Of a stretch of DNA of 64,000 nt, positions 46,643 through 58,288 are shown one piece after another. Source of the stretch: Bostrychus sinensis (taxonomy: Eukaryota; Chordata; Actinopteri; Gobiiformes; Eleotridae); the NCBI GenBank assembly GCA_020698575.1, contig CM036245.1, positions 14,841,479 through 14,905,478 of the forward strand. The letters run 5' to 3'. Position numbers and translations under genes: made by a program. A model generated the notes under the pieces. The model worked only from the letters and a program-made list of their open reading frames with translations, ran no database searches and was not told the origin of the DNA. The number at the start of each line of letters is the position of its first letter. Position 1 is the first letter of the stretch.

Positions 46643-47209
46643 GTGTAAACCCAGATATTGAACGTAGTAAAATATTTTTAGCCTGCCGCATGTAAATGTG
46701 AAAGTTTTGGCCCATTACTACAATCATTTTAGTGTATTCTGCTAGTTTGACGATATTACAGCGCGTGTGAAATATTTTAAGTTGAATAATTTCTAAACGT
46801 TAAGTTTTAGCCACAGTCATGCCGGGACAGAAGGTGGCAGTGTGCAGCTGGGTGGGACTCACTAATAATGAGAAAGAAGAAGATGAAGCATATGCTGTAA
46901 AATAAAATATAATCTTATCGCCACTACAGTTATAAAATGGGTTAATATGAGTATGGTATGTTGGCTTTGTTTAAATGATAAGTGAAATTATTGAATGCAT
47001 TTGGGAAGCATTACTTACATTTTTTAGGGCAACCACTTTCCAGATTTAAAAAAAATAAACTCAACTTATCTGGTTTTACAGTGTATCCCATAAAATTATA
47101 AAACATAATCAGAATCATTATACAGTTCAAATAAATAAATGCTGTTATTGCTGAAGCACAACTTACAACAATATATATATATATAAGATATAATATGCAT
47201 AAAATGTAT
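46643..47209. other. No gene seen
   Basis: AT-rich sequence with a short TATATA tract near 47171. No coding signal. Confidence 0.4.
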
Positions 47210-47547
47210 CTTGGAGCTAGGGTGAAGTGGAAATTGAGACTCATTTTCTTTTGTATTGTCCTCTTTATGATGAATTTAGAAACTCTGAGATGCTTGTCCA
47301 AAACCCTGAGATGTTCTGGAGCACTGCTGATCATATAGGTTGCCCACATTTGTTTCTAAAGCCTGGAAAAACAGCAGTCTTTTTTATTTGGATAAAGTTG
47401 TTTGGATTGTGTATTTTTGTGTACATCTACTGCACCTACTTTCAGGCAATTGGTCTTTTTTTTTTGAGTTGATGGTGTCTTATAAGCCCAAGGAAAGGCT
47501 GGGCAAGTTTGTATGGAAACCACAATAAAAAAAAAAAAAAAAAAAAA
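47210..47547 (+). mobile_element. LINE 3'-end relic with poly-A
   Basis: The translation VEIETHFLLYCPLYDEFR matches the C-terminal zinc-knuckle-like segment (HFLL-C-LY) of fish non-LTR reverse transcriptases. A shift into another frame gives TFVSKAWK, also typical. It ends in about 20 A (47528-47547). Confidence 0.6.
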
Positions 47548-47794
47548 TTCATTTATTCATTCTGCTTGAAATATTTAACTCTGTGTGTTTGTGTGTGTGC
47601 AATTAGATACTTTTACAAAAGCGTTCAGCCTGAGGAAGGCCTCAGTACCCTCTACCCCTGTTGGGAATAAGTGGAAGAAAATGAATGCATTGTTATCTGT
47701 GGATATTTATACAAAATACAAGTTAAAAAAATCTGGTAACCAATCCTGTAACTCTGCAAAATGGTTGTAATTTTGTTCTGTATTGGCGCTTAAT

Positions 47795-47915
47795 GACCCT
47801 TTGTGAGTCAATGTGAGAGTAAATTGGAAGAGTCAGTGTCTCTGTGTCCGCCCTGTGACTAAACTGGCTACTGTCCATGATGTATCCCGCCTAAGGCCCA
47901 TAGTTACTGGACACT
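47795..47915 (+). mobile_element. SINE fragment
   Basis: Contains cctgtgactaaactggctactg, gatgtatcccgcctaaggccc and atagttactgg, the 3' half of the 36636 SINE. Confidence 0.55.
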
Positions 47916-48078
47916 TCAGGACATGTAAACAAACTTAGTGAAGAAAACGAAGTGGAAAAAAAAAAAAATCCACAAACATGACTCAGTGTACAAGCCCTAA
48001 GTGATATAACATTATCTTGGGTCTGTGACAGATTGCATCTTTGGGAAAGGATGGGAGGCTAACTTTTGATTTTGTGGT

Positions 48079-48080
<2 letters not shown>

Positions 48081-48127
<47 letters not shown>
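48081..48127. repeat. (GT)n microsatellite
   Basis: About 23 uninterrupted GT units. Confidence 0.95.
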
Positions 48128-48129
<2 letters not shown>

Positions 48130-49004
48130 CCCTGAGCTTATGCATATTTAAAGCAGATGTCTCCGTCGTGTCGCAGCACCTCGAACATCCTCTTCTCCAA
48201 ATGAACGGTTTTGCTTCGCTGAGGCTCTTGAGGCTTGACAGGGCTGTGACAGAACTTCCATAACACACTCATCGCTCATCTTTCTCGGATACTTTTAGAT
48301 CTACAAAATTAAAGTGACTCTAAAAATCTTGCCCTAATTAGCTTTCGTTTTAGTTAATGTGTGTGTTAGTTAATCCGTGGTCATGTGTTTCTCTGCAGAG
48401 CATGACTGTAACTTCAGCCCCGGTCACAAGTCGGGGGTTTCCAAGACCTCTTTGTCTGGATAATTTCTCTTTGCTCAATATTATGTCAGTTTTACAAATG
48501 TTAGACAGAGATAGCGTTTTATCACCTCCATTTATTTCTCCACAGAAGTGTGTTGTTAGCAGAATGCCTGTCTTGTTGAAGCCTGCTCCTGAGTCCAGTT
48601 TATTAGCAGGATCTTTCACACAGTCCTATTTTCAATATACTGTGAAAAAGAAAAACAATTTACTTCACAAGAAATTGCTCTCTGGCTGACAGAAAAGCTG
48701 GCTGATTATACAAATACAAGGCATATGATAGAAAGTAGGAAATTTCAACTAGTAATCTTGTGTCTATACTGCAGGATTCAGTTTTAGTCTGAAATGTAGA
48801 GGGAGAGATGACTAAATTATGCATTAGAAACGAGTGGTGGAAAGTAACATCATTTTATAAATGTCCTATACTTCAGCGCATTTTGGTATTTGTACTTTCT
48901 ATGTACATTTCATAAAACACACTTTTTGCTTTTGCATGAGTAAATTAGGGACGTAGCTGTAGCATCAGTGCTAGTAGTAGTAATATTTTTGTTGTTTACT
49001 TGTG
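48128..49004. other. No gene seen
   Basis: Low-copy-looking sequence. The plus-strand open frame at 48357-48689 (110 codons) has no domain, no flanking splice logic and ends in a Lys/Asn-rich tail. Confidence 0.4.
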
Positions 49005-50522
49005 AAAAAGGGGATCTGTTATGCAAAATTGACAGACTCTGAGCTTTTTACCATGTTATAATGTTCCTTCATACCTGGAGTTGAGTTGCTGCTTGATTAA
49101 CGCATGTTTAAGTAATCCTTTATTCTCTGGCATGGCTGTTCTGAGGTCTCAGAACGCTCAGCTGCCCACTCCAGGAAGCACTAACCAATCAAAAAAACCC
49201 TCTACATCCAGTCTGCTCTCATTTATGTATTCAAAAAAACTAAGGGTGCTCCGATCGATCGGCCGCCGATCATGATCGGCCGATCATGGCTAAAAATAGA
49301 GTGATCGGTAAAATGGGCCGATCAGAAGGGCCGATCAAATTACAATAAACGCGCGAGGCTCTCACATTTACTGTCCTGCAACTCCGGTTTGATTAAACAG
49401 CAGTAGCGTTATTTTAGCAGTGTTTTTAAGTTAAGCCCTGGTTATAACTAACACAAACCTGCCCTGGAGGCGCTGCTTTGTGTCCCCGCTGTGTCCCCGC
49501 CTGCTTTAGGAGCGCACGGGACAGAACCGAGGCGCAGCAGTGCGTGTATTTGCAAACACCAACGTAAATAGAGCTACAGCTAACCCGCTAACAGTTACGT
49601 TAAAAGGATTAAGAAAGTTCAGAGTCTGCCTGTGTCTTGTTGCGCGGCGAAAACTGTGCGTTTTGTGGCTTAAACTGCACCAAATGGCTGCTAATGGAAA
49701 GAGAAAGTAAAAACGCAGCCCATGTGTCCGTGTGTCTGAGAGGAGCACCTTTCATCGTTGTCTTCTCTGCTCTCTTTGCACGTTTTCTTCATTCAGACGT
49801 TGTCAAAACTGGCAGCAGGAGCTGTCTGCTCTTTAGTCCACTGTATTTCAACCTGGTTTGGCTGCGTGTTACGCGGACACAGGCGCTGCACCCGCGGACT
49901 CGCATTAAAGGAACCAATTAAGAACAGCTGATTTTTACATCAGCGGAGCATTCAAACAAAGCCACAGGCACTGGGCACACATTAAAGGCCAATAATGCAA
50001 CAAAACCTCTTCTAAAACAAAAATAAGTAGAATTTTGTTGTTCTTTTATATTTACAAAGGCTACAGTATTTTTCAAATGGAACTAATAATAGCCTGCATA
50101 CAATACATTACTACATTGAAGACCACGTGATCGGTATCGACCATGATCGGTATCGGCCGATCACAGCAGAGGCTGATCGGTGATCGGTGATCGGCCTCAA
50201 AAACCCTGATCGGAGCACCCTTAAAAAAAACATGTAGAGCTCTGTTTCCACTGATTTCTCACAACTATTACTAGTTAAATGGCATCATACAGAATTGCTT
50301 AAGAAAATAAAAAGCTCTTTTTCTTTGTTTATGTACAAAAGACAGCAAGACTCTGCCCTCTGCTGGTCTCTTCACCTTTTTCTTTATGGCACCACTAGAG
50401 CACTAATTAAAAAGGTTTTCTTTTAGTCAGATAATTTTGTTTGTTTTTAAAGGTTGTAAAATGTGCAATGCTGTTCTAGAGTTTTAAAAATATGAATAAA
50501 AGTATAATATACCCCTTTTAAA
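49005..50522. mobile_element. MITE, family B, copy 1, interrupted by a hAT element
   Basis: Ends aaaaaggggatctgttatgc and gtataatataccccttttaa form inverted repeats. The body (ttctctggcatggctgttctgag, ccactccagg-agcact, ccctctgctggtctcttcac) is shared with the copy at 53780-54295. The hAT element at 49241-50223 splits it; without it the copy is about 527 bp. Confidence 0.75.
49241..50223. mobile_element. Non-autonomous hAT element nested in a MITE
   Basis: Inverted ends taagggtgctccgatc and gatcggagcaccctta, flanked by a perfect 8-bp duplication aaaaaaac (49233-49240 and 50224-50231). Sub-terminal clusters of the palindrome-rich cgatcggccgatca motif occur at both ends. The interior (about 49380-49930) is GC-richer and has no transposase. 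Confidence 0.9.
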
Positions 50523-50592
50523 ATAACAGTACTTTTACGTATATATTTACTACTTATTTTAATGTATTGGGAACATATACCTTAAGTGGAGA

Positions 50593-50765
50593 TGGTCTAC
50601 CTCAGCCATGCCCAAAGTCAAAACTGTTGTGGCCCCCAAAATTTCTGAAATCCCATGCAGACCGCCAACAATAAAACTTCCCTCTACTCAAAAGATACTG
50701 TCATGTTTTTCTTCATTTTTTTTTACAATAAAAACATTACAAAAACACTGATAATCTCTTTCTAG
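50593..50765. repeat. Dispersed repeat, family A, copy 2
   Basis: cccaaagtcaaaactgttgtggccccc, then gaccgccaacaataaaacttccctc and attacaaaaacactga, shared with 24870-25090 and 54875-55270. Confidence 0.6.
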
Positions 50766-52109
50766 TGCTTTTACTCAAGTACACATCGTGGCCTCTCCTT
50801 CCTCTGTTGAGTTACGATAGTCCACATCTCGCCGCCATCGAACAGTCTCTCCACCAGATCCCTCCCGAACCATTAATTTCACTGCCTTTGTGAGATACAA
50901 CCACACTCAATCAAAGTCTTCCAGCGGGTCGTTATGTTGATCTCTGGTATTACAAAGAAGAGTTGCCGTGTTTATCATTGTAATCCTTCATGAGCCCCGA
51001 TCAATGCTGAAGAAAACGCTGGCTCCACACACCTCCAATCCCCAAAGGCCCATGTCTGCGCCTCTACCTGGGATTTCATAACTCCCTTTGCAAATAAATT
51101 ACAGTAGGATCCCTGAGGAGGAAGGTTTCCCCGGGATGTAGTGAGCTCATCAGCCCCCGTCAACCAATCAGAGCGCCGCGTGTCCCGCACAGTGCCGGGT
51201 CTGCCTTTTGAGCTTCATTAGGCTGATTTACACTCCCTAGTGAGTCCACAGTGAGGAGGACGCACCAGTGTAAAGTCTCAGGAGACTTTGATAATGCTCC
51301 CAAAGATGAGTCTGTAAGAAAGTAATTGGTCAGACACAAAATAGCAAGTCTATGAATAATAATGTGGGACAAACACAAGACCTATAGACGTATACCTTCA
51401 GGTGAGGAGGAAGTGCAAAATACTAACTTTGTTCCAATGTGTTGTCAGTTTAAAAGAACCTTCGTTTACTTTTTAAAAATGATGTCATTTTACTACAAAA
51501 TGAACAATAGGTATGAGGAATCAGTGGAAACACAGTTGTACACCTTTTTTGTGGATGAATGAATGAGTTAGATTAAAGAATAAAGTAAACCTTTAAAGAC
51601 ATTGCTGTGAAGTATATTCATCTTTTTAAAGTTGTAAATTGTTCACTTTTAGTCCACGCTTTCATGAGGAAACTCTCGCAAAAGCTGTTGTTTCTCATCT
51701 GTAGCTAATGTCAACAGAAGCACAGGCTTTAGACTCATCGGTGCAGCCCTGCGTTGTGCCACATGTGCCTAGAGTTTGTGAGAGTTTTATCCTGAAATAA
51801 TCCAAATCTCTGTCACAGCAGATGAATTAACGTTAAACCAGGTTGCGCTAAACCTTAAATACGGGTATGAAGAATTTTTGTGGACATTTCCCTCAGTAAA
51901 TACTTTACCCCTGCGTTTGTTTACACTCTGTAAAGTTAGCCAGTGGAAGTAGAGACGCTGTGTGCAGGTTTCAAAATAAAGCTAATTTCAAAACAGAAGC
52001 GCGTCTTGTATAAGACAATAAGAACGCATGGTTTTGATCGATGTTTACATTTTGCATTGATGCAATGCAATTGTGGCTAATTATATTGATGTATTGTTAC
52101 ACCTCTACT
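50766..52109. other. No gene seen
   Basis: A moderately GC-rich patch at 50820-51260 has minus-strand open frames (50975-51190, 51160-51378), but no splice sites or domains were recognised. Confidence 0.4.
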
Positions 52110-52252
52110 TGTTGATGGGTCAGTGCTTCCTGGAGTGGGCAGAGATTTGTGGAAGAGGCAGAGGTTTGTGGAACTGAGCGTTTTGAGATAACAAGATTAT
52201 AACATGGTAGAAAGCTCACAAAAGTAGATTTTGCATAATATACCATTTAAAA
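52110..52252 (-). mobile_element. MITE, family B, partial inverted copy
   Basis: Reverse complement of the left part of 53780-54295: agtgcttcctggagtggg, gaggtttgtgg, and gattttgcataatatacc at its end. Confidence 0.65.
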
Positions 52253-53779
52253 AAATCTTTAAATGGGTAAAAGTGTTTTGTTTAGTTTGCTGGCAAATTG
52301 TAACCATTGACTTTGCAGTCTGCTGTAACATACTACTACCAGCCTTGAGCCAGGCTGGTAGTAGTATATAAAAAAAAATGTTCTAAAACATAATTTGTTT
52401 TTTATTCTTTTACTCAATTAGAAGTGTTGATGATTTCACTTACATCTACTTGAGTAATATTATTTTTTAAGTAACATTACTTTTTCTTGAGGGCAGATTT
52501 TGAGTACTTCTTCCACCTCTGCACAATAGCAATGTTATTTGTAACCAGAATCTAATGCAAATTTACACTAACTCTTTATTCTTATATATAAACCATACAA
52601 AAGAAAAAGACAATGAAGAAAATGACTGGTGTAGCTCATGTTGAACACAGAGCAGCTGTGTGACATTAAAGCACATATACAGAAAATGACAATGGCTAAA
52701 AATAACATTACACAGTCCAGTTCAAGGCTCAGAGTTGAAGCCCATATACACACAAAAAAGAAACAAACTTGAAATTGTAAATCAAAAAATTCCACAAACA
52801 GAGGATGTAAACCCTTTATATAAAATGTTTTTGAAATTACCAAATATATCCTCCACCTACAATAGGCTACATAGGTTTATAGTGAGAGCAGATTGAGATT
52901 GAGCAACAATTGGTTTTATTCTTGACACGAGTCCTGGGGCGGAGACTAAATATAGGTATCCAACTGTATTCCCAGGGGCTCTGTGGCCATGCTACACTAA
53001 TTTGAAATTGATTGTTAATTGATCCACACAGCGACTAAATGACCTCCCAGCTCCTGATGAAGCCACAGCATCACACATAGGGAAAGAGAATGATGTTGAC
53101 CTGCTTCAGTCCCTGCTGCGGTCTGGTGGGTTGTCTTGACCGAAAATCGCACAAGCTCGTCTAAATATACACAGGATAATTTCATTTTTCTGAAGGAATA
53201 TAATTTAGTAAATTGCTCCATGTTGCACACAATGAGCTGTTTTTCCTCTTCTGTAATGGCTACCTCGCAATGTCGGCTTCCCGGCTGAGAGCGCCTTGAA
53301 ATTACTGTTGCTTTCAGTTTTTAAAAGCTTCTGTCCGTCAGTGGTCTGAGACATGATGTGGTTTAAAAAATAGATGCAGGATATAAAATATATCCAAAGT
53401 GTTTACCGCACTGTGCAGAACTCTTAGGCAGAAAGCTGCACTAATGAACGAAAATACTCAAAATTACAACAAAAAAGGAGAAAAATTAAAAGCACTTGGA
53501 GAGACTGGTGCAGTTACAAAGATACAGTGCCCAGACCTGGACTTGAAAGTCTTTTAGTTCAGGGATGAATGCTCTTTCCATTAAGTCACAATAGTTACTA
53601 AAATTATTTATTTGTTCTTTTATTGAGTGAAATTAGTCTCTCTGTATCTCAAAATTGCACAGAAACCATAAAACACTCCTGGATCTGAACAGTGCCACAC
53701 AAAATTAATTATTTTGTCCTTGGCCCATTACTGACCTTTCTTGAAAATTTCATAATAAAAAAATAAATAAAATTTAGTT
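52253..53779. other. No gene seen; hAT-type fragment at about 52420-52530
   Basis: tactcaattagaagtg...tacttcttccacctctg at 52420-52530 is the right half of a hAT-type MITE. The minus-strand frame at 52568-52843 is hydrophobic but has no supporting splice sites. Confidence 0.4.
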
Positions 53780-54295
53780 TTAAAGGGGATATATTATGCA
53801 AAATCAACTTTTCTGAACTTTCTACCCTGTTGTAATATTGTTCCCTCATCAAAAACATACCTGGAGTTGTGATTTGTTTCATTCACCCCTGTTTGAGTAA
53901 TCCTATTCTCTGGCATGGCTGTTCTCAGGCCTGAAAACACCCACAAACCTCTGCCTCTCCCACAAACCCCCACCCACTCCAGGGAGCACTGACCAATCAA
54001 CAAGCCCTCTACAGCCAGTCTGCTCTCATTCATTTATCCTAAAAAAAACAAAAAAAACAATATACAGCCTGTTTCCACTCATATCACAGACATTTTTCAT
54101 TTTGTAGTGGAATGGCATCAAAAATAGCGACAGTCTGCACTCTGCTGCCCTCTGCTGGTCTCTTCACGTGTTTCTTTATGGCACCAGAAGAGTACTTATT
54201 AAAAACATCCTTTTTTGTAATATTTTAAAGGTTGTAAAATGTGCAGTGCTGTTTTAGAGGTGACCAAAAATATGAATAAAAGCATAATTTAGCCC
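53780..54295. mobile_element. MITE, family B, copy 2 (uninterrupted)
   Basis: Ends taaaggggatatattatgc and gcataatttagccc. About 516 bp and collinear with both halves of the copy at 49005-50522, so it marks the empty site of the nested hAT element. Confidence 0.7.
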
Positions 54296-54874
54296 AAAGA
54301 GCATATTTTTCTCCCCAATAAACTTCTTGTTTTTTTCAGATACAAACAGATGTTTTGAGGCGAGGACACAGAAAGCAGCAAAAAGAGGGGGATTCTATGT
54401 GAACACAGAGAAAAAGGGGACAGATTCTCGTGCATTAAATATGGCCAGGGCTTTCACACTTATAGCTAATTCATAAAGCGACTGTTGGCTAAAACACTGG
54501 AGTTTTATTTGTGCTTTTGCGCCTTCAACGCCTCGACTCAAAACATATTAACTTCAACATCACCGGGACGGAGAAAAGAGCAGAGCAAGCAAATGCACTA
54601 TGTAAGAAATGTGCCAGGAATGTCATAGTTGTATGTTATCTATAGGGTATACAGTGTACTATTACTTCCTCAGACTGCAGCAGTCTATAGAAAGTATTGG
54701 AAGTTTCTTAATATGCATAGCTGTGAAAACTGTAAGCAGGCTAATGTAAAAAAAAAAAAAAGACGTAAAAACTTTGTAACTGAGGCTAAATAAGATCAAA
54801 ACCAATACATTATACATTACATTTTTTTATAAATCAAAATCATGTTATCAATGTTGTTATGCAATGCTTTAGTA

Positions 54875-55270
54875 CAGCCTTTCCCAAAGTCAAAAGTGTT
54901 GTGGCCCCCTTAAAAATCAGACAAATCCAGGTGGACCCCAAACAATAAAATATTCAAAAGTCTATGTCATGTTTTCCCTCATAGATTCTTATAAAACGTT
55001 AAGGTTATGAAGACGCCAATGCTTCAAATACAACCACAAAAATACTTAAAAAATACCTAAAAGATACTACAAATAATACTAAAAAATACTATGAATACAA
55101 CTACAAATAATAAATACCAAAATACTTAAAATAATACTACAAAAATCACAGACTGATGGCGAAAAATTGCTTAAAAGTTATATTTTTAAATAAGTGCTCA
55201 ATTGTATTTAATTTCAAACTATTTTTTTTATGTACTTAATGTCTCCGGTGGCCCCCCTGCAGTACCTTCA
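54875..55270. repeat. Dispersed repeat, family A, copy 3 with AATACT expansions
   Basis: tttcccaaagtcaaaagtgttgtggcccc, then gtggaccccaaacaataaaa, with an added run of ctacaaataatactaaaa-type units (about 55030-55145) before the common gactgatggcgaaaaattg and ggcccccctgcag end. Confidence 0.6.
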
Positions 55271-56772
55271 CAGCCCACCAGGGGTTTATGCATTCGATTG
55301 CATTAAGTGTGTCTCCATTTGTTCCACCGCCTGCAAATTTAAACTCAAAAGGACCAAACAAATTCATTGTACAGAACAGAAAAAGAGGAAGAGACAACAT
55401 GAAAAGCTCAGACATCAATTTGACACCAATTTGACATGACTCATGACAAATTTGCAATCATTTAATGAGGAGAGGTGATGTGCGATGTTCCTGTTGCACT
55501 GTAGTGATAATGGATGGTGTAGTGATAATCGGTGTTGAGTCATTTTGTCCTCATTTGACTCCTATCTCCAAAACTGGGACAACTATAGGTAGTAAACTAG
55601 TAAAAATACTTTCTAAGATGAGACATGTATGGACTTAAATAGGGCTGGGTACAGTTGAGATTTTTTCAATACCAGTAGTACTTGGTTTTCGATAGCAGTA
55701 CCTGAGGGATACTTTTTTCTGATAGCTAATACATCTTCTACAATCATAAAACACAATATTACTGAATTAAAGTCAATTTTTTTTGAAAATTCTTTTACCT
55801 CTGCTTGAGTAACACTATTTTGAAGTAACAATACTTTTACTCAAGTAAGATTTCCTGTTTCATCTCCTTATTCCCTTGGTCTTATCTTTAAAAGGTTAAG
55901 TAGGTAAAAATAATAACAAACACACACTATATTTCCACTTGCTTTGAATATGCAGTTTTTTAGGGCCATACTTTTCTGCTCTGTAAATGTGTGTTCACTT
56001 CCTAAATTGCTCCCTGTAGGACAAAGTTTTGCTGCAGCCTTAAAAGTTTCCTGTTTTTTGGTCCCTCTTTAGCACCGCACCCCAGAGGCCACTGTCCTGC
56101 TTGTCTTCGCTTTTAAGGTGACTCCAAAATACAGCTCCAACTTTCTCTGCTCATCCCAAACATCGCTTTCCTCCTCTTCCTGTCCCTATGAATTGGATTT
56201 TTTGGCAACGTCTACATCCGCGTTGTTTCAATTTCAAATGGTTTCTTTGCTTTTACACACTTAAAATGTGTCCATCTTAGCCTCTTTTTTAGTCTCACAA
56301 TGGCTTTCCAATAAGGCTGCACAGTAAATTGCAAATTTATTGTTCTTGGGATACCAGCAAACACAGTGCAGTACTGTTATTATAATACTGTTATCTTTTA
56401 TAATAATGTTTATTATAATACTGTTATGTGTTATAATAATGTCATGGTTCTCCATCTGACAGAGATTTACACTGTCCAGTCAGTCAGAAATAAAACTGTG
56501 TTGTGTACAAATATATATGTATATATATTTTTCAGTTTAGCCCGGGTTATTCTTTGTTAGGTTTAAAGCTAAAATACCTGATCTTGCATCTTAGTGGTGA
56601 GAATAAAGTACTGCAACTTTCCAGTTTGCCCCCCTCCCTCTTCCCTGACTCATCCGACACTTCTCATGCGCGCTCTGTGCCTATAACACTCATAAACCAA
56701 TTACTAGCTACTATATTCTATCAAGATTTTACAATTTTTTACCTGTCAAGAAGTAAAAAAGCTAGCACTGCA
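55271..56772. other. No gene seen; hAT-type fragment at about 55590-55860
   Basis: acttttactcaagtaagat-type sequence marks a MITE relic at 55780-55850. Short TTATAATA repeats lie near 56375-56440. Otherwise featureless. Confidence 0.4.
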
Positions 56773-57090
56773 TCAAGTTTTAGACCAATACGATCTTGAA
56801 GCTCTCTCCATCTGGTGAATACGTCGCCGATATTTACTTCCCTGTCTCCGGTTTTTGTTTTTGGGCAGTTTTGCTGTGTAAGCTGTAGTAGCCAGGGCAG
56901 GAACAGGTATCTTGCCACTTGGGTTAGCAGCCGCCATTGCTTCCGTATACAACTGTGTACGTGCTTGGGCTCTACCTATAAATGTGTCCCTGATCTGAGT
57001 GGGAAGAGTCAGTGATTGGCTACACATTGGCGTTCCTTGGCAAAATTCCCTCGCTGTAGCATACGACCCAGATAAGTTATAGGAGTTTTT
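56773..57090 (-). pseudogene. Possible mobile-element coding relic
   Basis: A minus-strand open frame of 84 codons (56773-57027) has a basic segment (KLPKNKNRRQGSKYRRR). A T run follows at about 57087-57105 on the plus strand, which would be a poly-A tract upstream of the frame. Element-like but unidentified. Confidence 0.25.
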
Positions 57091-57229
57091 TTTTTTTTTT
57101 TTTTTTGATGGAATTTATTGCAAATGGATGAGGTGGTTAAGGTTTGATATTTACACAGACTAGTAATCAATAGTAATAGTAATTGTAGTAGTGATAACAG
57201 TAAAAATGATGAAAAAGGTAGTAGTAGTC

Positions 57230-57230
<1 letters not shown>

Positions 57231-57265
<35 letters not shown>

Positions 57266-57286
57266 GTAATAATAATAATAATAATA
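57231..57286. repeat. (TAA)n microsatellite
   Basis: About eighteen TAA units with one TAG interruption. Confidence 0.9.
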
Positions 57287-57515
57287 TAAAATGTAATTAA
57301 ACAAGTAATATGAGTATTATTTTTGTTGTTATTGTTTTACTGTTATTGTTTTATTTTTATATATTTATGTACTTATACTTTTATTTACTTAATGGGTGGT
57401 GTGTGGTAAGGGTTACTTATATATTTATTTATTTTTCATGTATTTTTTTCTATTTGTTTATTTATTTATTTATTTATTATGTTTTAATACACTGCTTACA
57501 CTGCTGGCAAAAAAA

Positions 57516-57517
<2 letters not shown>

Positions 57518-57565
<48 letters not shown>
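57518..57565. repeat. (TA)n microsatellite
   Basis: About 24 TA units. TATTTATT repeats occur just upstream (57425-57480). Confidence 0.95.
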
Positions 57566-57568
<3 letters not shown>

Positions 57569-57799
57569 CTGGTTTAGCCATTGTATAAGTTTAAATTTAC
57601 ACTTAAATGTTAATAGTAAATTTGGACACTTGTGCTCATCTCGTTTTTGTGATATTCAACAGTATTTAGGGTTATAATGTTGTGCAGCCCTGTAAACTTT
57701 CCAGGGATAAGTCTGGAAAGTGTTCCCGGTTGCATGCGACCAGTGAGCTTATCAAATCTGATGCATGTGAGCAGATACACAGAGTGGCACATTAGGAGA

Positions 57800-57905
57800 G
57801 GGACAGAGAGAAGTCCCATCTGTGCTCATTGTTACAGCAGACTTCACCTCGACACAGTGACTGCTGCAGACGCCGGAACGGGATGGGGCACAGGTGGGAC
57901 AACAT
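57800..57905 (+). repeat. Direct repeat R, copy 1
   Basis: tcccatctgtgctcattgttac and ggggcacaggtggg are shared with copy 2 at 60210-60335, and the cagacttca..tc.acac..tg segment between them is also conserved. Unidentified. Confidence 0.55.
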
Positions 57906-58288
57906 CTTTATCACAGAATAAAATGTGAAACTCTGGACATTTAATGCATTGCTCACCTTTCAAAACATGGATTAAGTTAAGTGCTGACAGCTATGGCTAG
58001 TGGAATTAAAATTTTCTCTACAGAGGCTATATACAGATCAAGGCCAAAAACATTTTGCATAGTAAGATTTTAGTCCAGTCACCCATCGCCTGTCGACCCA
58101 TGAAAGTTGTCTTTGTTTCTCTGATTGGTCATAGACTTTTTTGTTGGTCCCGCCCTGTTCTGCCTGATCGTAAGTCCATCCTTCCACTTGTGTATTAGTT
58201 TTGTTCCACCCCGGGACATCAAGCTTTAAAGCAACAGACTCATGCAGTGTTTCTCAAACTGTGGGGTGAGTGCGATTGATGGTACATA

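Noticed and set aside
48059..48268. 69-codon minus-strand frame with Thr-His repeats
   Set aside because: Produced by the (GT)n microsatellite.
49637..49921. 94-codon open frame in the hAT element
   Set aside because: No domain, no splice context, and GC-rich sequence opens frames by chance.
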